Part shown: piece after piece, positions 34,664-47,660 of the stretch | How positions within the stretch are numbered: position 1 is the stretch's first letter | Layout of the letters: every line of letters starts with the position of its first letter | Source of the DNA: Sipunculus nudus | Lineage: Eukaryota; Annelida; Sipuncula; Golfingiida; Sipunculidae | Assembly: GCA_026874595.1 (NCBI GenBank) | Contig: CM049322.1 | Span: 34,901,840 to 34,965,839 of the forward strand | Direction: 5' to 3' | Length of the DNA stretch: 64,000 nt | Position numbers and translations under genes: made by a program | Notes under the pieces: model-generated | Told to the model about the DNA's origin: nothing | The model's input: the letters and a program-made list of their open reading frames with translations, nothing else | Databases searched by the model: none

Positions 34664-36470
34664 AAAATACGTTTTCATTTTCCCTTGACACATTGTATTA
34701 CCTATCAGGTTGTTTCTGTAGATTTATAAAGAACGCTGGAAGTTCGATATAAGATGTCACCTGATAGATGTCACGTCCTTGATTGGATGGTTTAAGCATC
34801 GATCACAAAAAAAGCTATTCATAACTATTTCATAGCCTCTACAAATGAACAAGGCCTCTGTTAATTATCCTTCTGTCCTTTTAGTGGAACAGGTATTCCA
34901 TTGCATATATCAATTTCCCCTTTGCCTGTTTCAGAGGCTCCTCATACCTCCCCTCTTACAAGTATCCCGGACTGAATACAGAGAAGGCGATGGGGTAATC
35001 AGCTTTTGATATATTCCGGCCGTGACGAGCATTTTGATTGTACTCGGCTACAGAAAGGGCAATAGGAGATATGAGCTTTCCTGCCGGGCTTAGTCCGTGG
35101 GCGGAGACGTCACAGGGTGTACTTAGATTGTACTAACAGAAAAAAAGGACAGTTTCATAGATCCAGAAATAATAAAGATAAACAACCGTAGTGTATTTAG
35201 AAGGTTGCGTATTATGGTTTGTATTAATACTAGAGGCGGTGTCCTAAATCTTTTAGATGGTAATAGATAACGCGGTGATAATGATGTTAGCCGAAGTGAC
35301 ATTGATGAAAGTGATGCTGTTGTCATGGTGACCACTGGGATAAAGATACATTGCTTCTGATACTAATGACAGTTTCGCTGATTTATGACATACTGGGTTA
35401 TTCTTTTGATGAATCCAGCAGTTGGGAGATAATTAGTGATAGAAGCAATCTTCAAATATTTAGCCGTTTTTATTGTCTTCGCTCTAAAACACGTTCCCTT
35501 CCTTACATAAATGACAAAATCTCATCAAGAAGAGTAATAAATCATTTTTTAATCCCTATTACGAACAGAGATCAAAGGAACCATAGGTACACCTATAAAT
35601 CAACATTTCCTTTGTATTTAGGTACTAGTAACTTGGATTAAGGGGTAAATTCTTGAGTTACACCAATTCATTAAAACCATGATTTTTTTTCTGAAAATGA
35701 TCAAACTCCTACATAATGAGTTTTACACATACAGCCTTCGGTGGAATCAGAGAAGGATCCACGGGTGTAGCGATTTCAGACCACACCGATTCAGATTACC
35801 GGGGGGAGATCGTGAAATCAATTTATGAATCCCACCTTGGGAAAATCTAAACCGACGCCAGATCACCCCAGGAGGTAACTTAAATCGATTTCACAACACA
35901 TCACCCGACCTTTTCACATAACCCCCTCGTTTTTATGTAATTTAATTAAAGTACTGATATTTCTTCCTTTTGATTTTTCTCAAATTATCTTGTTGTGTAT
36001 ATTATGTTTGTATGTAATATGTCATGTTCTAATAAGTGAGTTAATATAAATTTAATCAACAATATAATTATAATTTTGTGACTTTTTTTTATTTTTCAGG
36101 TGCTGATTCGAATTTTGAACCTTGTATTTTTACGTGTTTGACTGAAGGAACACGGGTAAGAAATATCTTTTACCTGAATCAGCGACAAGGCAATCAAAAG
36201 AGCCGAGGATTAGCAATTTTAGGCTGCATGGGGGTGGGGGATTTCAATCGACTTTAGATAACACCGGGGTAAACCTAAATGGGGATATCTTGAAACGGCG
36301 GGAGCCATCAAAGAGGTTTGACCAAACCGTCAGTCAAAACGCAGTGTACAATACGTTACACACGATTCGATTATTCGCCACCAGTTGCATGCTGGGATTG
36401 TTTAATCGAGCTTCCTTAGAAAAAAGGCAAAAGTTCAAATTGACTGACACTTCACGCTAATGCAACCATC
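34664..36470. other. Unique sequence, no gene supported
   Basis: Some GC-richer patches (34600-35110, 35740-35900, 36190-36440). The frame at 35351-35641 (plus, 96 codons) has no domain. A direct GATGTCAC pair lies near 34750-34775. Confidence 0.4.
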
Positions 36471-36474
36471 CAGT

Positions 36475-36520
36475 ACAAAGTAGCCAATCACATTCACGTC
36501 TGAGACAAAGTAGCCAATCA
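36475..36520 (+). promoter_or_regulatory. Duplicated CCAAT-box motif
   Basis: ACAAAGTAGCCAATCA occurs twice (36475-36490 and 36505-36520), 30 bp apart, which is close to three helical turns. GCCAATCA is the NF-Y binding core. This may be a promoter feature, but no transcript is visible downstream. Confidence 0.4.
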
Positions 36521-37228
36521 TCGTAACAAAAACGATCTGTCAAAAATCTACTCCATTGTTGCCCCGCTGCCCGGCCTGGGTTAACGTGTATATTACTGCT
36601 GGCGTTTCAGACACACTGTCTAAACCCTGTCTTTGTTCTTCTGTTAAATGTTTTAATATCTCTTGTCAGGCTTTCAAACACACCAATCGTTTACATCACC
36701 ACTGCTTGCCGACATTCAATGTTTCGCGACTATGGTTTTCTAGTTTGTTGATATGAAGGTCAAATCGTCTTTTTTTACGACATGTTGCTCCAACCCAGTT
36801 TCCGGCAGTTTGACGCTGATCTACTTTCCGGAAACGAGAATGCAAGAGAATAAACGTAGGTGCAGAGCCGTAATAGCAAATTTGTGTTACGTCAAATTTG
36901 CGCAGTAATAAAGAGAAAAAGCAATCAAAGTGAATTTGTTGTAGAAGTCTAACGCGGTGACATCTGTTCACACATAAACTAATACTGCATATGTAGTCAT
37001 TTATGGATAAACAGAATAAAACTCGATTTTTCTCGTCTAATAGTAAAGATAATATGTTAAAATAATAAAATCATTTATAAAGATGGTCATTTAGGTTTTG
37101 CTATGTTGTAACCTGCTAAGGATGGATATTTAGTACATTATACCCTTAATTTCCTCAACAATTATGTGCCTAAATTATTATCTAAATTATTATTTAGAAA
37201 GAATTTAATTTTTTTTTAATTTTTATTT

Positions 37229-37230
<2 letters not shown>
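36521..37230. other. Unique sequence
   Basis: Short frames at 36556-36756 (plus) and 36696-36971 (minus) are unsupported. The right end is AT-rich. Confidence 0.4.

Positions 37231-37276
<46 letters not shown>
37231..37276. repeat. (AT)n microsatellite
   Basis: About 45 bp of alternating AT, directly at the truncated 5' edge of the retrotransposon that follows. Confidence 0.96.
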
Positions 37277-37278
<2 letters not shown>

Positions 37279-39040
37279 GTCTTGTGTCTTAACAAATGAA
37301 GGAATAACTAGTTATTTTAAATGCAATGTTGGCACAAGACAAGGATGTATGATCAATCCTTTACTTTTTACTTTTTTCATGAACGAATTTTATTTTACTA
37401 TACATTCTGAGGAAGACAGTATAAATATAGGTCCAGAATCATCTTATCTTTCAATGCTGATGTCTGCTGATGATGTGGTCTGCTTCGCAGACACTGCAGG
37501 CAGATTACAATCCAAGATTAATAAATTAGAAGTATTTTGTAATAATTATTGAATGAAAGTCAATGTCGAAAAAAACTCAAATAGTTGTGTTTAGAAATGG
37601 GGGAACTTTGAGAGAAAATGAAAAATAGTTTTATAAAGGTAAACGCTTAGAAGTGGTCAATAATTATAAATACCTTGGAGGCACATATACAAGTTTACTA
37701 AATTGGTCCAAAATGAAGCAGAATCTAATTTGTCAAGCAAACAAAGCTTTAATAATAATCAAACAATTTATCTCAAAATACAAGCAACTATCTATTTGTA
37801 AATCCTTTTTTCTTTTTGATAGGATGGTCCTTCCAATTATGTGCTATGGTAGTGAACTATGGGGTTTTGAAACATGTGACAATATTGAAAGTGTACATAC
37901 CAAGTTCTGTAAATATATTCTCCAAGTTAATATGAATACACCAGTTGCTGCAGTACTAGGAGAATGTGGGCGGTTGCCCTTGAAGATTCATTATATAATA
38001 AGAGCTATAACTTATTGGACTAAATTGATAAATATGACAAATAATAGATTACCAAAGCAATTGTATAATAAATTATATGAAGCAGGAAAACAGAACTGGG
38101 TAACTAATATAAAGAAAATATTATTTTCGCAAGGATTTGGCTATGTTTGGATTGAACAAGATGTAGGGGATGTTAAATTATTTATCTCAGTATTGAAACA
38201 GAGATTAAATGATTCTTCATTGCAGGATTTGACGAGTAGTATATCTAAAAATCGTCGATTAAACACATACTCAACTTTTAAATTAACTTTAAGCACTGAA
38301 AATATTTAACAGTTCTACAGAATGTTAACTATAGGAAAAGTCTTTCAAGACTAAGATGTTCATCACATAATTTAGAAGTAGAAAAAGATAGGCATAGTAA
38401 TACTCCATGGGATGAAAGGTTTTGTAAATATTGTCTATGATACGGGGAAGCTGTTGTGGAAGATGAGCATCATTTTATCATGAAATGCCCATTGTATACA
38501 GACTTGAGAATCAAGTATATTGATGATTTAAGTACATTTACATCTCTAATGGCAGATAATAATGCCCATACAATAAAACAATTAGCAACCTATGTACACT
38601 GTGCCTTTATTAGTAGAGCTGATGAATTGAAAGCTATCATCTAAGTAATCTATTTATTTCACTTACTTATTCATCTGCCAATTAAGAAATAGATAAACTG
38701 TTTTCCATATATGCATTGTACTACTATTTGTTTTATATGTTCACTTATTTATTATTATTATTATTATAATTGGTACTATTATTGTTATTATTCATGACCT
38801 CTAAATGAAATGAAACATGTGAATACAAAATTTCTGCTTGTGTTTAGATATTGCAAACATGGGGTTTTCATACAACATTTTCATACAAGATTGTGTTTTA
38901 ATACATGTTTTGTTAGTTCATGTTATGCAGTTACATTTTGTTATTGTTGAATTTTTATGATTCTTAACACATGCTCTTTGTGGAACCATGGGCCTGAGGC
39001 CTTTTATTTCAGAATAAATTTCTATACATTCATTCATATA
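37277..39040 (+). pseudogene. 5'-truncated non-LTR retrotransposon (RT to 3' end)
   Basis: It starts inside the RT domain: NEGITSYFKCNVGTRQGC then NPLLFTFFMNEF (motif B), SADDVVCFAD (the catalytic motif, usually FADD), then VNVEKT and VFRNGG-like blocks, YKYLGGTYTS, LPIMCYGSELWGF, FCKYILQVN and AAVLGECGRLPL. A C-terminal Cys/His block follows (FCKYC, EDEHHFIMKCPLY). The reading frame is broken by stops at about 37550 (TGA) and near 37625 (TAG), where relatives would have Trp, and another TGA near 38440. One-base shifts in A runs lie at about 37569 and 38300. The 3' UTR reaches AATAAA near 39012 and a CATTCATTCAT tail. It belongs with the RT lineages that have this C-terminal CYC..H..C block; the clade is not resolved. 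Confidence 0.9.
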
Positions 39041-40187
39041 TATATAATTTTCAGATATTCTGAAGATACAAGATAATTGATATAAGATGTTTTCATTTAT
39101 ACTGTCGTCTGTTATTTCTTCCATATTCCTGTTTTTCTATACAGTTCATATGTTTTGTCACTGGCCAACGAATTTCATCATATTTTCAAATGTAGGTTTG
39201 TAAGCTTTACTGTTAGTGGGAGCCATGATCCTTCACTTGTTGCCAGACCAGGAGACAAGAAAACGTGATCACACTCGATCCCGGGCCTATGTAAAAATAA
39301 TAAGGCCCGAAAAAAGGGTAACTATTTCAGTTCACCCAAAGCCCGATCGGCATCACAGAACCCCCGCCAATACCACCACCCTTTAGCCACACTTATATAC
39401 CAATAAAAATCAAAACTGACGTATAAAAATTCGAGATGACAATTTAAAGTTAAATTCATTTAAAATAATTCCTGGTTCATTGGTTTCCTGTCTAGATAAT
39501 AAGAATTTTTTATAGGTTTAAGGCATAACGGAAGCAGAGGACCTGTCCCTATACCCGACACTGTGGCTATTTCCTTAAGCTTTGGGCAATGTTACTGTTT
39601 GGCGGACACAAAGTGTCTAATTATGTGAATGGCGGGGCGTCCACACCTGACGGTTTCTTGGAATAGTAAAACCGCCCTTTAAATGTTCATTAAGCGGCGC
39701 GTCAGTGTAAGAAGGGTGTCCCCATCCCGAGGATTCACTGTGTACGATTCATGTGGGAATATACAAGAGAAACCCTTCCCGAAAAACGGGAAAATGCAAT
39801 TTTGAGAATTTCAACCTGACTACGAAGCCAAACAGAGTAAATGGTCTCGCCCCTTGACGTCATTCACGATAAAAAATAAACGTCTGCACATGACATTCCA
39901 CCATTCATAGTAAAGTCACTTTCAAGATACCCGCAAGTCTAATAGTATTATTTCTGGTAAATTGCCGTTTGGTACGCTATTTTATTATGCGAACCGTTGG
40001 CTATATAACGATGAGAATGTAACAAACTATGTAGTTGGTTGGCCGTTTTGGCCTGCAAATAATTTAGGAGTGGGCAGCCATTAGGCAACAAATCTGCCCA
40101 GTGTATTTACCGCTGATATGGTTTGTGTTAAGAGCCATTTAGGACAGGCAGGCTATTTGAACACTAATAACAGGCACTGTCCCACAG
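39041..40187. other. Unique sequence
   Basis: Nothing coding supported. A GC-richer patch at 39530-39745 includes a T-box-like CACACCTGACG near 39640. GGGCCT/AGGCCC form a small inverted repeat near 39282-39308. Confidence 0.4.
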
Positions 40188-40421
40188 TGAATGCCAAACG
40201 GCACCCAATTGGCTTCGGGCAAGCCGTCCATTACGACGTATTGCGTGGAAATTGGTTTGTCTAATATAGCGGCTTTGTCAGGTTCTGCCCAGAATATTGT
40301 ACTCTGGAGACAACATATAGGGACACAGAAACCGAGGGACAGAGCATTCGATGGAAGTGTTGTCATTGATAGTTTCCATACGTTATATATACCAGCCGCC
40401 TTTGAACTAAGCTCTGTCAAC
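40188..40421 (+). CDS. Weak candidate exon, both strands open
   Basis: On the plus strand the segment has an acceptor-like GCACTGTCCCACAG at its left and a good donor AACAG^GTGTGT at its right. It reads from an ATG at 40191: MPNGTQLASGKPSITTYC, VEIGLSNIAALSGSAQNIV, LWRQHIGTQKPRDR, VVIDSFHTLYIPAAFEL. A TGA lies directly before that ATG, so it would have to be a first coding exon. The minus strand is also open (40139-40420), so the strand is uncertain. The composition is more balanced than the flanks. Function unknown. Confidence 0.2.
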
Positions 40422-41984
40422 AGGTGTGTTATCTAATGCTATGCTGACAATTAACACTTACAGCAACTAACCGAAGCCGTCCTCCAATCTACCGATTTTT
40501 CGGACCGTTTTTTATTTCTTCTTCTGTGTTTTTTTTTTTATTTGTGTGTGTGTGTTTTTTTTTTTTGTTGTTGTTGTTTTTTTTTTTGCTGGCAGGAAAA
40601 ATCGGTACGATCCAAAGAGGGTGTTACCGGCAGAAATTTAATCGAAAATAAATCGATCGATACTTTAGCTTTTTTTCATCATTTATGAAAGCAAGCCAAA
40701 GGACGACACATAAGTGACAAAAATGGTCGGAAAAAATTTGTTGAGGTGCATGCGAAAGCCAGCGGGTGTGCGGTCACTCGCAGGGATGCGAGATTCGTAG
40801 AAATCGTTTTTTGCGGCCGCTTTAATAATTCTGCTGGCAAAAAGAAAGGTGTAGATTGGAGGCCGACTGTGATATGTTGGCTAAGTTATCCAATACATTA
40901 TCCGATACAAAATATTAAATGCAAGGATTTTGGGCGGGAAGAGGGGTGGGGTTAAAGGTCTCTATTTTTTCAACAGTATGGTAAATTGTTCAGTGAATTC
41001 ATAAACAGGTATTGGTCATCGAGTCCCTTGCTTCTCAAGTCTCCACTTAGATTTAAAAGTTTTAAATATTTAAACAACTGAATAAACCAAAACGAGATAG
41101 AAAGAAATTTATAAATAAACAGTTCGGTGAGGTGAAATTCAAATGCCGGACCCTTGTGACGTCAATGTTTTGGAAGACGAGGTTTGAATATTGTATGGTT
41201 TAAAGAACATATACAATTCAGCATCACAAAAAAATCAATAAATAACGATTATTTAATTATAACATAGCCCGAAACAAAACTGATTCAGTTTAATCTGAAG
41301 ACCAAAATGTTATTTGTAAGAAATGTTCTTAATATTTTAATAATACGGGCATGGGTGCTTTGAAGGATATAAATTGAAGAAAAAAGTACTCCTTAAAGCA
41401 TTCAAATGTTTATTCAGTGCTAGTGCCCATTGAACAATCGACAGGTCAGATATATGACCTGAGATATTTGCCCACAAATTAAATTCCAGTGCTACGAGTG
41501 TCTTTGGTATTGGTCATGCGTAATAAACAATCATCTTATCAATAGGATGCTTTCTGCAGTCAATGTCAATGAACGAGTAAAACAACGGTGGGTTTTTAGA
41601 GTACCACTTCAAGGGCCGGCAGTTGTGCCAAAGAAATGGTACTATTGTATATATCAAATTGATTGACGTACACATCAATTAGAACGAATTCCATCCAAGT
41701 AATTTTTTTATTATTTCCCATGATTCCGTTCATCCGGGCTTTGTCCGCGACCCCGCGGCACGGAATTCAGATTAAGAGGTAAGTCGAGTGACATTTCTAG
41801 AACGGACAGAAGCTGCACTGACTTAATTGGACAAATCAAAGAAACCCTAAAAGCAAATGATTTATGGAAGATTTGCCTCCGGTACAAGAAGTAACGCAAC
41901 CCACGCCAACATGGTTTTTACTGCCAAAAGAAGCGGTTTCCATTAAGATCAAACAGGTTTTAGTCAAAGCCAAACCACCCATGT
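40422..41984. other. Unique sequence with T/TG low-complexity tract
   Basis: T and TG runs at 40520-40590. The frame at 40746-40955 is unsupported. Confidence 0.5.
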
Positions 41985-42380
41985 AATTTAATATTTGAGA
42001 AAAGTGCTGATAGTCAGATTTTGTTTCGCACCTCCCTTGAATGAATAATGTCTGACTTCATTTGTTTTTACTACGGAGCAATGTCCCTGCTAATTTCTCA
42101 CCGAAGACCTTGACTGAAAACCTTTATTTTATTTATTTAAGTTGATATATTATATATATATATGAGCAATAACATCTATGTTACAGAAAATCTGTCGCCA
42201 GACTATATAATATGTAATTTAATATCTGAGAAAATTGCTGATAGTCATTTTTTGTTACCCATTTCCCTTGCATTATTGAATTATGACGTCAATTGTTTTT
42301 CTTATCCTTGCTGATACCTTTTCCTTGCTTTTACGTCATTGAAGACCTTGACTGAAACCTTTATTTTTTTAATGTTCAAG
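41985..42380. repeat. Local direct duplication, about 165 bp
   Basis: AATTTAATATTTGAGAAAAG..GCTGATAGTCA...TTGTTTTT...GAAGACCTTGACTGAAA..CCTTTATTTT occurs at about 41985-42150 and again, diverged, at about 42212-42380. Confidence 0.8.
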
Positions 42381-44311
42381 ATATCATTTTCAACAAAAAT
42401 GAATAGTGACATTAATATTGAAAAAAAACTTTCTTGGGACAAGGGACAACGTACAGACTCACTTATAGACCATATTGGTCTTTCACAGCATATTACCACA
42501 GCATATTCGCGACGTTAAAAAAACGGAGGCTTCGCTTTCACTCATTTATGGTTTTAGCTCAACCAAGAAAATCCTAACAGAACATTAACAGCGACTTAGT
42601 CCGTTAGGGCACTAAAAACAAACGATAGAGACATAAATTTCAAAAGATATACCTGGATGTGTAACCGGTCTGTCACAATGACCAGTTCGGTACAAAACAC
42701 TTTAACAGTCAAATTTGTAGTTAGTGCACTAAAAACCTAGTTTCCACTGATACATAAAACTGATTAAAGGATGTGCCTCGCTTCATTCTCTTATTAATGA
42801 ATTCTGTAGAAATAACTTTATAGTTCTTTTTCATGTTATTAACAGTTGTAACTTTTCATTCCATTGTCATTTTACGGAATATATTAGTTCAACAATTAAC
42901 AAAATTTCAAGACTAATACTAAAGTGTTTTAATTAAAAAAAGTCATGACTGGAGACATCACTGTTAAACAGTGCTTAATAAGAATTAAATTTCTGAAATT
43001 TGATATTACACTTCAGTGATACCGGTAAATTATCTTCATGAGTTTAAGCCGTTTGTATTTTGTAAACATGTATCTTACATAGTTGTCAAATGGTTATAAG
43101 AACAAATTAGCAAACATAGCTTCAATTACATCGAAACATCATACTCCTGAAAGGGGACTCAAAGCGAGTCTCTCTTTTTTTTACCCGTTCGTCCTTTCGT
43201 CCGATTTTACCGGTATCTCATATAAATACAAATATATCTTGATGAAAAAGATGATGTTCTCGAGAATTCAGCCTCGCACAAATAAAGCCTGCCACAGACC
43301 ACAGGAGGCAATATACTTGACATATCACTAGACAGATTGCAACATGATATACCTCATTTGGAAATCAAGCTTAGCAAATAAAAAGCGAAAAAAAGGGGAT
43401 TATTCTAGAACCTGGAGAATACACACAAGGTCATGAGGTGCCGTTTCTTCGGATGACAGAATTTTTGATCACATAAAATACCAGAATCAATTCCTATTAC
43501 TGGCATTTATATAAAGAACAGGGGTTACTTTTTTAAAGTGCTTCAACTCCGACAGACTATAGATTCTAAATACGTCAGGGTTGTGACAATACGTCACAGC
43601 AAAGAAATATAAGCAAGTGAAAAGTGGATTTTTTTTGTTACACATCAAGTGATGAATGACTATTCTGCTGTGTAACAATTCCTTTTCAGAATCCAGTTGA
43701 CATTAAGGTTACCCGTGTCTTCCACCTCATGTGCGGCTTTGTATAGCTCGGTCTACATTGATGGGGATGCAAAGAATAACCAGAGCTTGGTTTTTATCTG
43801 ATTAAACCTAAGTCTTCAGAAGAAATGTCTTACAGGAGGGCTACATTGAAAATACTATTGTGTAAGACATCAGCACGGAAAGCTCGCTATTGAAAGCTTA
43901 CAATGGTTTGATGATGTGGCATTTTGAGTGGCTAGTATTAAAAAAATGTAATTCAAATTATCATGATGCATTTATGACTCTGATTTTTACAGATTTTTAA
44001 TTTACCTTAATTTGGCTTATTATGTGGTACACTTTCTATTTTTCAAATCATCCGACTAGTGTAGTTATTTCAGATTACCCCCACCTCCGGTTATTTGAAA
44101 TAATGTTAAGAAAACGCTCGGGCGTTGCCTGAACCGGGCAAAATTAGCAAAATTATAAATTCATATGCAATTTTTTCATACTATATTTAGCTAGATAATG
44201 ATAAACTAGAATCAATTTCAGAAAGACAAAATGTTTCAAAATGTTGATCACAGGATTTAGCAAAGTGATATTGACTCCTACACTACAACATGACGCATTA
44301 CATACACACAT
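42381..44311. other. Unique AT-rich sequence
   Basis: No gene, RNA or repeat that I can support. Confidence 0.5.
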
Positions 44312-45125
44312 AAAGGCCCCTTAACACAGGACTGCGACCTTTGAGCCACCTTTGAGCAACCAAAAAATGACCAGGACGCTCAATCGTCGCTTTAACCCAG
44401 AAAATCCTGTTCTGTGTAAGTGCTCCAGCCATACTTGTGTCTCCCTTGAACCACCAAAAATACAAATTTAAAAAATTCACGGCGACCATGGCGTCACTGG
44501 CGCAGTCTGAATTCCTGTGTACCATCTTTGAAAGACCTAGGCAGCCATTCTGCCTTCTTTGACCCTGCAACGACGACCTGGTAAATTTTGTGGTCGCACA
44601 TGGAAGGCACAAAGGTCGCCATTCTTTGAAAAGGCCCCTTTACACAGGGCTGTCACCTTTGTACAACCAAAAAAATGACCAGAAGGCTCAATGGTCGCCT
44701 AACCCCAGAAAATCCTGTTTCTTTGTAATTGCTCCATAACCGTTTCAGCGATACTTGTGCCTCCCTTGAACCTCCCAAAATTCAGCATAAGGGCATTTTC
44801 TTGCCTGTCTTCCCTCTGCTTCCCCTGTGCCACCAGCCCGACCACTGTGCCTCCATTCTACAACTACGGCAATGCTTGTGCCTCCATTCTGCCTCCTTTG
44901 TGCCACCTTATTGCAGCCCACCACCTCGGCGACCTTCGTGCCATCGTTTTGAACATGTTCAAAAACTCACGGCGACCATGGCGATACCTGAAACTCCTGT
45001 GTACCACCTTTGAACGACCTAGGCAACCATTCTGCCTTCTTTGAGCCTCCTACGACAACCTGGTAAATTTTGTGGTCGCACACGGAAGGCAGAAAGGTCG
45101 CTATTCTGTGTAAAGGCCCCTTAAA
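44312..45125. mobile_element. Head-to-tail pair of MITE-like units
   Basis: Two related units (44312-44630 and about 44630-45125) share, in order, CAACCAAAAAATGACCAG, CCCAGAAAATCCTGTT, ATACTTGTG, TCACGGCGACCATGGCG, CCTAGGCARCCATTCTGCCT, and GGTAAATTTTGTGGTCGCAC. The outer and central boundaries carry AAGGCCCCTTtACACAG-type sequence, inverted at the right end (TTCTGTGTAAAGGCCCC). The right unit has about 170 bp of extra sequence rich in TGTGCCTCC sub-repeats. No transposase. Confidence 0.75.
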
Positions 45126-46410
45126 GACCCATTACGATATACTTATTTTGAAAAATGCAAAATGTAGAAATCACAATAGTTCAATGTAAATCAACGAATT
45201 TTAATTCCGGATTTTATCTTTCATTAGGACCGAGATGAGTTTATCATGGTCCGCCTCCAACAAATATTAACATTCCGCAGGCTGTATAAGGATATGCCCC
45301 ATGGCCGTGTTTCACTCACAAACGAGTGCGCCGTTCGGAGGTTTCTGTAGTATTACGCCGCAATGGGGGGGATTACACACCTGAAGCCGCATGTGCAGTA
45401 GTCACCGCGCCTAGTTAACAACACAATATAAATTGAAAGGAAGAGTGTGCTGTACTGCATTTTCATGTAGTCTGAAAACGGAAAGGAAATTAACAGATGT
45501 ACATAGTTAGTTAAGCTAGCATTGAAAATATAGGCCGTAACCTGCAACAACAAAAAAATAAAATATACAGATCCATACACACAAAAATTCAGACAGACAT
45601 CAACTTCCCCGTACATATACAAAAACAAGCATACATACATACAGACAAACCCGATGGCATTTCCCTGACACCACCCCCCCCCCCCTCCCCCCTTACGGAG
45701 GTAAGGGTAACAACGCGGGCTACAGCTCCACGTGAACAGAATAGTAGCAGTAGATATTTTGCCTAAGAACAATATCTCGTCGGGTAATAAATTCTCAGGA
45801 GACCGTTTGTTTATTAGACTACCTTAATTGGATTTTTTGTAAGCACGTGTTCTTGACCAGTAAACATAATTACTAGTTTTGGCTTGCTGTACGGAGGGTG
45901 GCCATACTAAAAAACCTTCAAACACCAGGCCTGAGAAAATGAAAGTTTAAATTTATGAAATCATATTCGTTTTCACCCTCCGAGCCGCTGAAGGGAAATT
46001 GGCCCCAGTAGGCAATAAGATATTTAAAAGTCCCTTTTGGGAACACGAAACTGTTTGCCGTATTTGCAATGTATTGGTGATAAAATTCGTATTTTGAAGG
46101 TTTCTCTAATAAACGAACATTTATTTTTGCGCCTGCTTTGACACTCGCGTCTGATTTATGAAATAATAAATAAATTTGACCTTCTGTTTACAGATCCTGG
46201 CTGAACTACTAATATTGCCTGCCGCGAAGGACATAATGTACAGCGTTGGTCGTTATGAACACAAAACCTGCGGGTATTTCCATATAAATATTCTGTTTTG
46301 GCTCTGAAGGTAATTTCCGACTACTGCTTTGATGAAACTTACAGGCGCCACGAGGACATTTCTTCGCCATGATTATATATTTGACAGGATTGGTGAGAAA
46401 ATGAGCGGAT
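45126..46410. other. Unique sequence with C-rich run
   Basis: A C12-T-C6 run at 45674-45692. The long minus-strand frame 45353-45772 crosses it, has no domain, and is not supported. Confidence 0.45.
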
Positions 46411-46640
46411 AGCTCATTAAAGCCCATTCAATCCCCCGACTCGAAGAAACTTAGAAGAAAAAAGGATATCTTTCACGGCGGAATTCCTGTTTTTTTGGGA
46501 GGTAACCGCCTCCGTTTTATTTAAATGCTTGCTTAACTAAGTACTATGCACATCTGCAGAGTTCCATTCTGTTCTATTAAAGCCCATTCAATCCACCGAC
46601 TCAAAGACTATTAGAAAAAAACGGAAAATTATCACAATGG
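46411..46640. repeat. Local direct duplication
   Basis: ATTAAAGCCCATTCAATCC, then CCGACTC and TTAGAA, occurs at about 46417 and again at about 46577, roughly 160 bp apart. Confidence 0.75.
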
Positions 46641-47303
46641 GATTTCATCGAGGATGATCCCTTCAAAGACTGTCCTGGAAATACCTTACTGAATGCTATT
46701 GAGATTTAATGACTGTAAATAGGATATTATTGATATCTAATTAATCCAATTAACGTGCTATAAATAACTAAATTGCAATTTATGTTCTTCTTAAGTCGTT
46801 ACATTGATTGATTTTTTATAAGCTATTATTTTTTTTTCTTAAAATATTGCGGAGGTTATCTTGTCTCCTTTGTTTGTCTTTTTATCGAACATCTATATGC
46901 GGATTAGAACATTTTGATTATCAGAGATCACTTTGAAATTTCTCCTTGAAAATAAAGGCTGATTTTAATCCAGAAAATATATGAGTGATAGACAAAAAAT
47001 ACATGGCCTACATGGCGGTATTGGTCAGTATTAGAGGTGTTTTTATTCATAAGCTGCAATGAGAATAGGTAAAAATGGGCGGATAAAATATGGCATGATT
47101 CGCCCTTTTCTGCAATATAGTGGAACCCAGAAAAACACAAATTAAAATGCCATTCTTGGTTGATTAAAATGGAAAAATTATAATTTCTGCTTGCGAAATT
47201 CATTAGCGGAATATGGGGTAGGGGGAAATCTGGTGTCGAAACCCCGTAATATTGATAAGATGGGATGCCCCTTCACACTTCGCCGATACTGCAATGGTTT
47301 CTG
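46641..47303. other. Unique AT-rich sequence
   Basis: No supported feature. Confidence 0.5.
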
Positions 47304-47326
47304 CCCCCCCCCCCCCCCCCCCCCCC
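47304..47326. repeat. C23 mononucleotide run
   Basis: Uninterrupted C; it generates the poly-Pro and poly-Gly frames seen on either strand. Confidence 0.97.
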
Positions 47327-47540
47327 ATCCCACCAACAGCCCAAAAGGATGGATTGTTGCGTCCTTGTGGAATATTGTGGAAATTGTCTGTCTGTACATT
47401 ATGCTTTCCAGCACATATGTGTTCATAACTTTACATGGTATTTCTTTCAAATTCACTTCTTTAACAAGTTAAATTCAGCTTTTATCATGCACCGGAGCTA
47501 GTGTTGTGAGTTGTGATAATTGAAATGCGAATAAATTAAT

Positions 47541-47660
47541 CCTGGTTCATTGAGGGTCATATCCGCTGGCCTCACGGGTTGCATTCCCGGCATGGCTATG
47601 AAAGTGAGTTGTAGTGAGACGTCCAATGTGCTCGCTTTCTTCCAAATAAAGCCACCATCC
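47541..47660 (+). mobile_element. Degraded tRNA-like SINE head
   Basis: GGTTCATTGAGGGTCATATC followed by GGCCTCACGGGTTGCATTCC, a decayed box B. Weaker than the other three SINE-like copies. Confidence 0.3.

Noticed and set aside
45353-45772. 139-codon minus-strand frame
   Set aside because: It crosses a C-rich run, has no domain, and its composition follows the AT-rich DNA; no splice or start support.
47178-47501. Poly-Pro and poly-Gly containing frames
   Set aside because: They are products of the C23 run at 47304-47326.
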